A stretch of DNA of 64,000 bases from Porphyra umbilicalis. Lineage: Eukaryota > Rhodophyta > Bangiophyceae > Bangiales > Bangiaceae. The DNA is taken from NCBI GenBank assembly GCA_002049455.2, contig KV918805.1, forward strand, positions 124,001 through 188,000, given 5' to 3'. The translations under genes were made by a program, and so were the position numbers. Under the pieces are notes generated by a model. It was not told the DNA's origin, made no database searches, and saw only the letters and a list, made by a program, of their open reading frames with translations. Shown here piece after piece: positions 20,109 to 30,100 of the stretch (positions are counted from its first letter, which is position 1; every line of letters begins with the position of its first letter).

Positions 20109-23100
20109 TCCACCTTTCTGGAACCGAATGCGACGCAAGAGCCGAGCGCAGTGGCGCTATGTTGACCTTCTCTAGACAAGATCGCAGAGACTGTCGTGAT
20201 ACATCCGATAAGAGCTCTCCCGTATTATCAAATACTCCGGTTATCCGGAAGTTTTTCGGACTGTTGTGTGCGATTCCGAGTCGTTTTCATACGAGAGATC
20301 ATTTTGTCAAAACTGGGACAGGCATTTCCTCACGTGCTTCTTCCAGAAAGATGACGGGCGCGCTCCAGCAGAAACGGGAAAGACGGCCTACATCATGTGA
20401 GGCTCCGGAGCACAGGAGTATGTTTTTTTCCCGCAGGGGGTGAGATTAAGCCCACACATGGGGCCAGTTGCAAAAAACTGGGGTCTGACGGGTAAAGTGG
20501 ATGTGATCACCCTTGCCTCCCCCTGTGGATCGACAGATTCTGGAATGTCAGCCTTGTTGTCAACTTCGCGCACGGCGTAATGGGCGGCGCTTGGTAGTGG
20601 CCAATGATGGGCAGCGGCGGTGTGGCGGGACCGCGCGCGGCACCTGATTGACTGCAGGGATGCCGCCGGTGGTGGACTCGGCGGCGCCACGTGGCGATTG
20701 TGACATATTCCTGTCAGCGAACCATCACTGGTAGGAGCTGCTGTCGTCTCGATGTTTGGCCCGTTGCCTACCTGTCGGCGCCGGAGGGCCCTTACCGCTG
20801 CTAGTGCGGCGGGCCTTTGATTTGTTTTTGGGGCCCTGAGCGCGCGGACGCGTGCGCCCTGTGGGGGCCCACGTGGGCACCCGTCTGTGGACCCCTCACG
20901 CCTAGTTAAGACCCAGTGTTCCTTCTCTTCTGGGTCTCCAAGCGAATTGCGGCCCTGGATTGGCTCCTTCCTCAAATACGACTACTCATCTGTTACAAGG
21001 CGGAGTGTCAGGCTCGGTCCACTTGCACACAGTGGGTTTGAGATGCGTTTGTGAAGTTACAAACACGGTGCGACTAGTGGACAGCCGAAGAAAAATGGAA
21101 TGAGAACTGGAGCTGATGCTGGTAAATTTTCATTGGAAATACCAACGTGAGTCAGTCTGCCAGCTCGCGTGCCTGCAACCTGGTCTTCATCTCACCGCAC
21201 AGAAGGCGCCTATCGAGTCCTCGCCTGCGTCGAGCACGGTGGGGGACTATACCCAGCGACCACACTTGTGGCTGATATTCACCAGCAAGCTGTCTACACC
21301 CCCGGCGTCTGTAGCGGTTGATGCCTCCGGGCCACCTAAACTGTGGTTGCGGGTGCTTCTTGCTGGTGGCGCCCGCCCTGACGACGGGGGATGGCTCCAA
21401 AAAGCCAGCGTGTCGGCGACGCTGTCGGTGCCACTTCAACACCTACACTTACAGGCAATCAAAAAGCGGTAATTCAACGCCATCTCCATGACGTCATCGT
21501 TGGGCGCCCTCTCGGCCGTAACGGTGGATACAATTCCAAAGAACAACGTGTCCGACGACGCCGTGGTCGTGCCGGACGTGGTGCAAGGGGGCAAGTCTAA
21601 CGTGCTCATCATGCCCTACGCCGTCGACGGCGCCGCGGGCGTGGCGGGCGGCGCATGAGATCAGAGTTGTGGCTCGCATTGGTTTAACTCGGCGGCATGC
21701 AGTAAGTATAGCGCGTGCTGGCCCGTGTGACGCAGGTGACGTTGTGACGTGCGTCTGGCTCGAAAAAAAATCCTTGAGCCACGCCGTCGCATGTGACGTC
21801 ACAAGGGACGAAATGCAAGGCTACGATGGGTCACACGATCACGACAATCACAAACTCGGGAAGCGCCCACGGCAGTGGATCGGGCCTCAGATTCCGCACC
21901 CAAACATTCAAGCGGAATACAACGTGGATAAGGTCATGCGCTCTCATTTGCCTTGAAGGGACGGTGCGGATGTTCTTATTTCAGGCTGCCTTCACGAAAA
22001 TTGACGTGCACCGAAGTGGCGTCAGGCCTGCTCCAACAGGCACGAAAGAGAAACAGTACCCAGTCGAGCTGAGGTGACCTTTCGCCAGCTGAGGGGACTG
22101 TCGGCTGTAAGGCGCTTGCAAGAGTTCATGATTGCATCCTTCTCATTGGGGGATCGGGTGGCGATTGTAGCCCTTTGATTGGGTGTTCTGGAACAAATTT
22201 CAGTCACCCCGACCTGGTCGTCTATTCGGTGGCGGCGAGAAGTACGAACCTCGGCATCGTATAGATAGAGCTAGGGATAGGGCGAGGGCAAGGGATAGAA
22301 CTTGGTGGTGGCGTTCGCGACGGGGGAAGCGGAGCGGGGGGCGCCGCGGCCGGGTTTTGGCGGTCGCCGCAGGGGGAGCGGAGCGGGGGGCGCCGCGTCC
22401 CTGCCGCGGGCAGTGCGCTTGACAGTCCCCTCCCTGGAGGTAAGGGCGACTTCACCCTTATTTTCCGTGCGGGAACCCAGGGGACGGTGAGCACCCAAAA
22501 CCGGTCCCCTGGCTGCGGTAAGCACACCGCACAAAGACAAAAACAGCCACAACTCCAACTATGGTTATGCTCTCGGGGCGCCCTGTGGCTCATTTTCTTG
22601 CGCTGTGCGCCCTTGTGCACGAGCTGTTGAATCCTGACCTCGCTCCTTCATCAGAAAGCAGGTAGCCAGGGGAGGAACATTGACATACACCTAGCCAGTG
22701 TCCTGCGGAAAGTGGTCCGATCCAAACCCTGGACTGCAAATTCTATCTCGGCATGCCCCGTTTGCCCAGAAGAATGTACGGGGACTGGCTGGAAGCGGTT
22801 GGTTCATAACCAAAATCTTCCCCCCCCCCCTCGGACCCACCCACCGTCCGCTGCAAAGGTGGCGACGGCCGCCGTGCGAGCTGTCCCCCCAGTCGCCCCA
22901 ATGACGGCGAGCGCGTGCCACGCGGTGGAGACGGCGGGGCACCCCAACAGGCATAATGTGAAGGGGCGCGAGAGACTCACCGAAGGAGAACTAAAAGGGT
23001 CTCTGACAAGACCCAAGTCAGGTTGTCCATAAAGTAATTACATAAACAGTGGGGCTGATGGATTTTACAATCAAGAATGATACTTTTTGATACTATTGCT

Positions 23101-23592
23101 GACCTCCAACAAATGGCGGTTGCACAGTGGTTGCAATCATTCAACAGCGTACGTGGACCAATGGAAAAACTAGGAATAACGAGAGTTCCTTACACAGTCT
23201 CCCCGTGCAGCTCTGCGCACTGGAAACGCACATCAGGATCTCAAGAAATCTGAAGAAATTTCTTGATCTCATGCAAAATCACATGTCTGTCCCAGAACCT
23301 TCCCTTCAGGCCCAAGCAAGCGGCCAAAGAATCTCAGGAATTCTCATTGTGGGTTGCAATGGCTCGGCGTGACTCCTACAACACACGTTGATTGGCTTGC
23401 AAGATTACTGACGGAAACTCTCAGCCAATAGTTTGATCGTAGCTTGTCGAACAGCCATTCCTACTTCAATTCTACGCTGTGTCGTCGGCTCAACCTCCCT
23501 TCTCTTTGCAACCGCCATTTTTTGGAGGTTAGCATTAATTTCAGAAAGAAACCATCAATAAAATTATTGTCGAAATCTTACAAGCCTGCATT
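20109..23592. other. Mixed-composition region without supported genes
   Basis: Apart from one short open frame at 21488 I see nothing coding. A 20-bp G-rich phrase GCGGAGCGGGGGGCGCCGCG is repeated exactly at 22329-22348 and 22378-22397. A short GC-rich patch at 22860-22960 reads MTASACHAVETAGHPNRH on the plus strand and could be a gene fragment, but is too short to call. Confidence 0.4.
21488..21658 (+). CDS. Small 56-residue open frame, unknown
   Basis: ATG 21488 opens MTSSLGALSAVTVDTIPKNN and continues through VSDDAVVVPDVV and SNVLIMPYAVDGAAGVAGGA to TGA at 21656-21658. Third-position GC is high, like host genes, in otherwise mixed DNA, and an in-frame stop lies six codons upstream. It could be a small gene, an exon or a fragment of a larger decayed gene. 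No family is recognised. Confidence 0.25.
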   Translation: MTSSLGALSAVTVDTIPKNNVSDDAVVVPDVVQGGKSNVLIMPYAVDGAAGVAGGA

Positions 23593-23704
23593 CAGGAGCC
23601 CTCACCACGCAATTTTATTTCGAAGCACAGGCACAGCACGGACACAGCATGCTGTATCTCGCTATGGAACGTGCTCGGATCCCATCATTCTTTGGCGACG
23701 CGTC
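23593..23704 (-). mobile_element. Truncated copy of the 50.2-kb MITE
   Basis: From CAGGAGCCCTCA to TTTGGCGACGCGTCA this matches the right half of the MITE at 50241-50482, including its right terminal repeat. The left half is absent or unrecognisable. A separate hairpin element starts immediately after it. Strand is nominal because MITEs are symmetric. Confidence 0.75.
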
Positions 23705-23716
23705 ACTGGGAGTCAA

Positions 23717-23854
23717 GTACAGCAGTTCTACGAAAAATCCCGCACTGCAAGTGGCCCAACAGTGTTCCAAATCGGCCTCTGCGGGGACATAGAGGCCGAT
23801 TTGGAACTCTTTTGCGACAGTTGGAGTGCAGCATTTTATGGAAAACGGCAGTAC
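23717..23854. repeat. Imperfect 138-bp palindrome with a perfect 17-bp hairpin core
   Basis: The core arms GTTCCAAATCGGCCTCT (23764-23780) and AGAGGCCGATTTGGAAC (23791-23807) are perfectly complementary around a 10-base loop. Complementarity continues outward imperfectly to GTAC on both sides (23717 and 23854). This foldback structure is typical of a MITE and abuts the truncated MITE copy to its left. Confidence 0.8.
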
Positions 23855-25078
23855 GCCGGTTTCCTGCAGGAGATGCGGTGTTCCGCCCGGGTTTTCTTCG
23901 AGCGGTGGGCGCTGCGGCGGCGGCCGCCGTCGGGATGCTGGCGGCCAGCCATCGGCGCCGCCGTCGGTTGGCCGCAGCTCCTGGCGCGGGGGGGCGCGCG
24001 CGGGGGGAGGGGGGCACGACCGCCACCGGCTGCACCCCCGGCCTGCGGGGCGCTGGCGGCCGTGCCGATGCACGGCACATCCGGAGCGTCGGCTGTCTGC
24101 GCCCATTGGGCTTGGCCCGACCCCCGCCCTCCCCGGTGCTTCCCCCGCGGTCTCCCTGCAACTTGCAGCGCGTGCAGCAGCCGACGCTGCTGCAGCTGCC
24201 GCTGGCCGTTGGTGCACCCCAGGGGGGTGCCCCTCGACCGCGGCGCAGGCCAAGGACGGCCCCGTCGGGGGTAATCACTTGATGTGCGCATGGGCACGGT
24301 CACCGCGGCCACCAAAAACAGCGGCTGCTTCGCCGCCGCCGCCCACACGCACCCGCGCGTGATGCCGCCCGCCCTGTCTGCCGCCCGCTGAGCGACGCAA
24401 TGCGTCGTCCCGCTACTTTCATGTCATTAGCGAAGCTCCTCTGTGAGACGGACACGGAAAGAGCCCCTCCAGCTGTCCCAATAGGGGCGCTGATTGGTCA
24501 GTCTGCCTTGATCCAGGTGGGATGCTTTCCGGGTTCCTGACCGTCCATTCTTACCTCGGAAGCGACACTTGGTCGATCTATTCTTTGTTTGGTGGTTGCT
24601 GGAGGTACACCCCTCACTGCATTCTGCGGATGTCGCTCTGTCGTATTGTGTTGGGAATGGAATTAGATTGAGAATTGAGGGTGTGGTTTCGGCGGTTGCA
24701 GTTTTGGTCTGGAGGCTGTCCCCCCAGCTCGTGCTAGCGAGCCTCCAGTGTGGTGGTCCATTGCGAGGGCTCAGACTGGGTGGGGTGTGTGTGTGATGAC
24801 GGCGATGACAGAATGTGGTCATTTAACGTTTGGTTGTGGGGAGGGGGCGCTGGGGCGCCGCGGTCTGCGATGAGGGGTGAGAGCAATCCCAGCAACGTCG
24901 GCCCCATCTCATATTCGTGACAAGTACCGCCACGTTGCAGAAACGTGTCTGTTTATTCAGGATATGGGGCCAGTCGGCTTCTCTGTCAATGTGATCGACC
25001 TCAATCTGGTCTCCCATGCTCATGACGGAATCCTGCGCGTACAAATCAACTCCGAAGCACAGAAATGGGGCGGGTGGC

Positions 25079-25116
25079 GGACCTACCCCAATCGTGAGGC
25101 AAAATGGGGTAGGTCC
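25079..25116. repeat. 12-bp perfect hairpin
   Basis: GGACCTACCCCA (25079-25090) and TGGGGTAGGTCC (25105-25116) are exact complements around a 14-base loop. No neighbouring gene end makes a terminator role likely. Confidence 0.7.
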
Positions 25117-25419
25117 GTAGTCGGCCCCAACGCTGTCCGTGTTCTCATTGGCCGATCGAATCCACGTATATATCAATTTGTATCGGATTAGAGTCAAACG
25201 TGTTCGGGCACGCCCCTGACCACTTTCGAAACTTTATAGAAAAGATCTGCAATCAATAGCAATGGCGTGGACCTTGGCACGCGAGAGCCGACCAACAAAT
25301 ATCGTCCACTGGGACTGGTCAACAGAGCAGAGTTTTGGTGTCCCGTGATCAAATCATCGAGAGGGTCCTTGTGCGCCACGCGGGTTGCGACTGGGCGGGT
25401 GGTCGGCTGAGCTGGCCAG

Positions 25420-25870
25420 CCCGCCACCGTCACAGAGCGTTAGGAGAGGGCGAGGGTGGTCGGCCGGCCAGATCGGGGCGCCTGGGGCGGGTGCCAGCGG
25501 CTGCTTCAAGCAGGCTCGTGGTCCAGGACCATGCACGGAGCGTCTGGGGGGGGCGGGGTGGGGGATCATTCGGCGCGCTACGTGGCACTGGCCCGCCGCC
25601 GTGCTGCGTTTTGCAGGTCGCAGCCGGTCCACCACCGCCCTAGAGCCCTCAGAGTGGGTGGCGGCGGTTTGCACGCTCGTTCGGGGCGCTCGGGCCACTC
25701 TCACGCTGCGTTATTGGGGTGGGTGGTGGTCCGACACCGCCCACAGCGTGTTTAGAGAGGGGCGGGGGGGGTCGGCGGGGTCGAGGCCCCAGGAGGGTCC
25801 CCCACGCAGCGTTTCTGGGGGCACCAGTGGACCATCGTCGCGCATGGAGGCTTTTGTGCGGGGGGGGGGG
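25420..25870. repeat. Degenerate G-rich repeats upstream of the Harbinger transposase
   Basis: A phrase of the form C-CAC-(G/C)AGCGT(T/C)T followed by a G-rich run recurs at irregular spacing near 25425, 25530, 25698, 25740 and 25800. It may be the subterminal repeat zone of the PIF/Harbinger element that follows. The character is similar to the 83-bp repeat at 19.9 kb but the sequence is not clearly homologous. Confidence 0.4.
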
Positions 25871-26146
25871 GGGTCGGTCCGGCTGCCCGGCGTGCCGCGG
25901 TGCGCCACGCACCGGACCCGTCGACGTCACGCCAACGGTTTCGACACGAGCGGCCCGCATCACCACCCGCGTCCCCGCTCCCGTCCGTCGCCCTCTTCCT
26001 GCATGATCTCTTGGCCTCTTCCGTTGCTCCTGTTACCGTCCTCGGTTTGAGAAGAACGACCCGTGCACCATCTACTCTACTGCACGTTCCCCCCACCTGC
26101 ACTCTCATTTTTATTTTTACCGCACCACGTCTAGCTCGCCACAGCT

Positions 26147-27786
26147 ATGACATCCATCATCCTTTGCGGCCACTCACCGCGACGCTTGCCGCCACCGGCG
26201 TCCGCGCGTGGCCACTACCTTCGACGTCTCCCCGGTGCTCTCGCCACACGCTGTTTGGCGCGTTTGCCCGGGGGCATGAAGCCCCACGAGGAAGAGCCGT
26301 GCCCGATTGCTGTGCTACTGTCTGAGGACGACGGCGCGGCCATTTGCGCCACTTTGCAGGCGCATGTGGCGGCGGTAATGGCGCTGCGGATGCGTGTGAG
26401 TGCGTGGCGTATCAGCCGACGTGGCCACTACCGTGGCTCCCTTCCTGGAAGTCGGCCCAACAAGCAGCGGGACTTCGATGCCGGGCTGAACAGCATTGTG
26501 TGAGATTACTTTGGAGTCGATGGGAAAGACCCTGGCTACAATGAGCACGACTTTGAGACGCGTTTCCGCGTTCCGCGTGCTGTGTTCCGGCGCGTCTATT
26601 CGGAGGTCAAGGACACCCCCTTCTTCCGGCGGCGTGTCAACGCTACGGGCCGCCCGCAGGCGCACCCTCTACAAAAGGTGGTTGCTGCCTTCCGTGTCCT
26701 CGCGTATGGGGAGGCGGCAGACCGCGCCGAAGAGTACGTGCGGCTTTCCCGTTCAACCATCCTCCTTTCGGTCAAGTGTTTGGTGGTATGCATCGTGTCT
26801 AAATGGGAGTCTACCTACCTACGGCGGCCCAACAACGCGGAGCTGCAGACGATCCTGGACCGGAACGCGGAGCGTGGCTTCCCCGGGTGCATGGGCTCGC
26901 TTGATTGCAGCCACTGGGCGTGGCAACAGTGTCCCAGAGGTATGGCGGGCAGCTACCAGACCCGAAAGGGCTCGCGCGGCATCGTTGTGGAGGCTGTGTG
27001 CGACGAGGACCTGTGGATTTGGCACCTGTGTACTGGCGCACCTGGGAGCCTCAACGACATCAACGTGATGCACCAGTCCTCCCTCTACCTCGACGTGACG
27101 GCAGGCCTGTGGCCCCCTCGCAACCAGACCTACACGCTGAGCGGGACAAGTCGCACGCCGCCGTACTACCTGGTGGATGGCATTTACCCACGATATGCCT
27201 TCCTCATGTCCTCGCACCCCATGCCCCCCACTGAGGAGCAAAAGGTCTTTAACGGCCTGCAGGAGGCGGTCCGCAAGGACGTGGAGCGCCTGTTTGGTGT
27301 CCTGACGCAACGCTTCCACATCGCGCTCCACCCTGGGCGCTATCGGTCGGTTAAGATGGTCCTTACCTTCAAGGAGATCTGTACACTGCAGGACATGTGT
27401 GTTGAGAGCCGCCGCGAGGGCTTTTTGAGCCGCCGCAAACGCGCAGAGGGACCTAACGGGGGGGGGGTGCTAATGCTGTGGATGGTGACGACGAGGGATC
27501 TGGGAGTGAGGACGGAAACGGACCTGATGGTGGGCCAGCTGGCGGTGGCGGCAGTGGACATGGTGGTGGGGAGGACGTCGGGGCGGGTGCTGCCGCCGGG
27601 AGAGCTGCACCTGACGGCGCACACGCCGGCGCCAACGCGCTCCTCCTCATTGACCCTGTCAAGCAGCCGCCAGCGGGCGGCATGGCCGCCGTCTTTGACG
27701 CCTGGGGCGGGACTCGCAATGTTGCTGAGCACGAGCAACTTCGTGCTGACCTCACCGCACATGTGTGGAACGACCGTGGTGACTAA
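26147..27786 (+). pseudogene. PIF/Harbinger (plant-type HARBI1-like) transposase
   Basis: The frame starts near 26147 and reads RPNKQRDFDAGLNSIV, then an in-frame TGA (26501-26503), then DYFGVDGKDPGYNEHDFETR without a frame change. The rest is very well preserved: MGSLDCSHWAWQQCP (first Asp near 26902), DLWIWHLCTGAPGSLNDINV, YYLVDGIYPRYAFLMS (second Asp) and RKDVERLFGVLTQRF (the Glu). These are the DDE residues of plant-type PIF transposases. At a 10-G run (27458-27467) the frame moves and continues to LRADLTAHVWNDRGD and TGA at 27784-27786, a C-terminus usual for the family. Its product would excise and reinsert the element together with the Myb protein. Confidence 0.93.
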
Positions 27787-27807
27787 TTGGCCCCGTACCT
27801 TTCGTAG

Positions 27808-27868
27808 AGCGACAGCAGGTGACATACAACGTTTTTTTTTTCCCCGTTGGGCAGGGTTTTTTTTTTCC
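27808..27868 (+). repeat. Left arm of internal inverted repeat in the Harbinger element
   Basis: The segment ending CCCCGTTGGGCAGGG and a T run is the inverse of 28820-28877. It begins about 20 bp after the transposase stop codon. Both arms combine poly-T/poly-A tracts with a GGGCAGGG core. Confidence 0.75.
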
Positions 27869-28182
27869 TTTATTTTGTTGTCTATTGCACGTGAACCAGA
27901 GGGCCAAAGTCGATAGCGCCACGGTGAGAGCCGGCGTGACTGGCCGAGCGCGCAGCTGGAGCTCAGCTTTGTTGGGGGCCTGTGGGGACACCCCGTCGCC
28001 CTCGCTGCCCGCGCGGCCGCCAAGCCGCCGCGTCCACAGTGTCGACGCCGCGTCGTCGCCTCGTCTCCCGCCGCGTGGCCACCAGCGGCAGGCCCGCTGC
28101 ACGCATCGCGCCATGCGCGATACGGAGAGACAGCCGCCGGTCAGAGGCGACCTCGCCAGCGCCGGCGCAACGCCGCGCCCGG

Positions 28183-28520
28183 GCGCTTTCTTGCGGCGTG
28201 CCGCCCTCTGCCGCTTGCGCGTGCTCCCGTCCTGTTCGCCGCCGTCTGCCGCGCGCGCGTGCTTCCTCCCTGTCCGCGACCCGCGCCGCATGCCAGTGCT
28301 CCCTCCTGGCCCTCCGCACTGGCCCACGCGCGTGCTCCCTCGCGGCGCGCCGCCCTGTTCCGCGCGCGCGCGCTCCCTCGCGGCGCGCCGCCATCCGCCG
28401 CATACGCGTGCTCTCTCCTTGTCCGCCGCCCCCTGCCGCACGCGCGTGCTCCCTCACAGTGCGGAGCCCCGATCCACTCGCGCGCGCTCCCTGGCGGTGC
28501 GCCTTTTCGTTTTGCGCGCG
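28183..28520. repeat. 38-bp minisatellite, about nine copies
   Basis: A phrase of the form G(T/C)GCTCCCTC-C-G-CC-CGCC recurs at 28183, 28221, 28259, 28296, 28332, 28370, 28408, 28446 and 28484, a near-constant 36-38 bp period. Since 38 is not a multiple of three, it is not a protein repeat. It fills the spacer between the two convergent Harbinger genes. Confidence 0.85.
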
Positions 28521-28819
28521 CTGTGGGCGTGCGCCCACCACCCCGCGCGCTGGCTCCTGCTGTGGCCGCCCCCCATGCCCGCCCGGCACTGCCCCCGGCT
28601 TTCTCGCCCTGTTCTCCCCGCGCGTGCGAGAGGGGTGCTTTTTTTTTGTTTGGGTGGGGCTGTGGGGGATGGGTGCTGGGGGATGAAGTCTGGCGAGTAG
28701 GGGGGACGAACATTTAGTTCTGACAGGGGGTGGTATTCTCTGATGGCGACGAGTGGTGCGATTGTGTCGCCGTGCCCTTTGCTGCAGACGCAGGCGGCGC
28801 CTGTTTTGCAAATTGGGCA

Positions 28820-28877
28820 GGAAAAAAAAAACCCTGCCGAGTGGGGAAAAAACAACCATTGCTGCGACTATCAACTA
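28820..28877 (-). repeat. Right arm of internal inverted repeat in the Harbinger element
   Basis: This arm, containing CCCTGCCGAGTGGGG between A runs, is the inverse of 27808-27868 with a few differences. It ends about 36 bp from the Myb gene's stop codon, so both genes finish just outside their arm. Confidence 0.75.
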
Positions 28878-28912
28878 ACATGGATGCGCACCCGCATTAC
28901 ACAGTACAGTCT

Positions 28913-30100
28913 CTACAAGGCCTTAGTGCTGTCGGTGGTGCTGCCCTCGTTGCTGTCGTCAAGATCGCGCGTGGTCCGCAGCTTGCGGACGAGGACAGCC
29001 TTCGCTGCCTGCTCCGTGGAGGTCTGTGCTTTGAGGCCAGTCACAGATGCGCGTTGTCCTGGACGCTCCGCCGCGCCAGTCGCCGCCCGCGCCGCCGGTG
29101 CAGACACAGCTGCTGTGGCAGCTGTGCCGGGCGCCGCAGGGGCTCCACGCGCCGGCGTTGCCGGTGCTCCGGCGGCAGGGCTGGCATCTGGCGGCGCCGT
29201 GAGCGACGAGTCGCGCACACCGAGGCCGGCCACGCCGCCGTTCAGCCCGTCCAAGGACTCGTCCACACCCGCAGCCCCCCCCGCACCACTAGTCGACCCC
29301 ACTGATACACCAGCGCTCTGCAGCATCTTGTTAACGACAGCTTGGCGGTAGCGTGCCGCCTCAGGCGTGTTTCGCATCGATGGCGACTCTAAAAAGCAAA
29401 GGGCAGTGCGCTCGTGTTGCGCCGCGGTCAGCTTGGCCAGCGCGTCCGTGCTCGCCTGCACCTGCTTCTTATACTGCATGTCCTCGAGGCGCGCCACTTT
29501 GGCGGCCTTGACGCCACCCGGGCGCCGTTGGAAGCCGCCATTGCTTTTGTTGACACCGCCGCCGCTCCCGCAGCCGGTCTTGTCTTCTGACGTGGTATCG
29601 ACGTCCGTCCCGGAGATCACCAGGTTGGCGGCGCCGCTGAACTTGTCGCTCTGCCGGAGCACACGCCAGCAAGCCACCCACTTGCAGTGCGCCAGCTTCG
29701 CCTTGCGCTTGCGTGTCGAGTCCTTTCGCTTGTCCTTTTCGCGGTCAGTGAGGATAGCGTCGTCCACGTCCAGCGAGCAGAAGCGAGCAACGGCACCGCT
29801 GATGATGTCCTCCTCCGTGAGGTTGCCGGTCGTTAGCATCGCCTTCACAGCCAGGTAGAGCGATGTGAAAGTACTCACACCCGTGCGGATCCGCTTGAAC
29901 TGCTTCTCGAGGGCACTTGTGTTACGCTCCACGCGCATGGGCCCCTTCTTGTGCATCTTGTCTTCCCACACCTTATGCACCGCCGCCCACAGATCATCCT
30001 TGCTCCGACTCGTTCCGTGCGCAGCGTCAGTAGACACATGCAGGTATGCCTCGCAGAGAGGGATGCGCTCGTCATCCGTCCACCCCAAACTCGACCCCAT
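28913..30100 (-). CDS. Harbinger-associated Myb/SANT-like protein
   Basis: The protein is 395 residues long and starts MGSSLGWTDDERIPLCEAYL, a trihelix/SANT-type motif (W-DDE---L--A). It continues LWAAVHKVWEDKMHKKG and NTSALEKQFKRIRTGVSTFT. A second helix group (LAHCKWVACWRVLRQSDKF) matches the pattern of the NAM-associated/Harbinger ORF1 family. The second half is a coiled region (AKVARLEDMQYKKQVQASTD) and an Ala/Gly/Pro-rich tail. In PIF/Harbinger elements this protein binds the transposon ends and brings the transposase to the nucleus. It is uninterrupted, unlike the transposase gene it faces. An upstream Pro-rich frame may be its first exon. Confidence 0.85.
   Translation of the reverse strand: MGSSLGWTDDERIPLCEAYLHVSTDAAHGTSRSKDDLWAAVHKVWEDKMHKKGPMRVERNTSALEKQFKRIRTGVSTFTSLYLAVKAMLTTGNLTEEDIISGAVARFCSLDVDDAILTDREKDKRKDSTRKRKAKLAHCKWVACWRVLRQSDKFSGAANLVISGTDVDTTSEDKTGCGSGGGVNKSNGGFQRRPGGVKAAKVARLEDMQYKKQVQASTDALAKLTAAQHERTALCFLESPSMRNTPEAARYRQAVVNKMLQSAGVSVGSTSGAGGAAGVDESLDGLNGGVAGLGVRDSSLTAPPDASPAAGAPATPARGAPAAPGTAATAAVSAPAARAATGAAERPGQRASVTGLKAQTSTEQAAKAVLVRKLRTTRDLDDSNEGSTTDSTKAL

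Larger units (their letters stand above)
23855..26146. other. Region without supported genes
   Basis: The GC-rich patch 23880-24360 is open on both strands (for example AAAAAAVGMLAAS on plus) but gives no recognisable protein. The remainder is AT-richer. A small perfect hairpin lies at 25079-25116 and G-rich degenerate repeats at 25420-25870, both listed separately. Confidence 0.35.

Noticed and set aside
28183-28520. 38-bp repeat considered as a CRISPR array
   Set aside because: Units are contiguous with no unique spacers, and the context is a eukaryotic transposon.
27826-28857. Inverted poly-T/poly-A segments considered as ends of a retroelement or LINE tail
   Set aside because: Both arms share a specific GGGCAGGG core and mirror each other symmetrically between two Harbinger genes, which does not fit a poly(A) tail.
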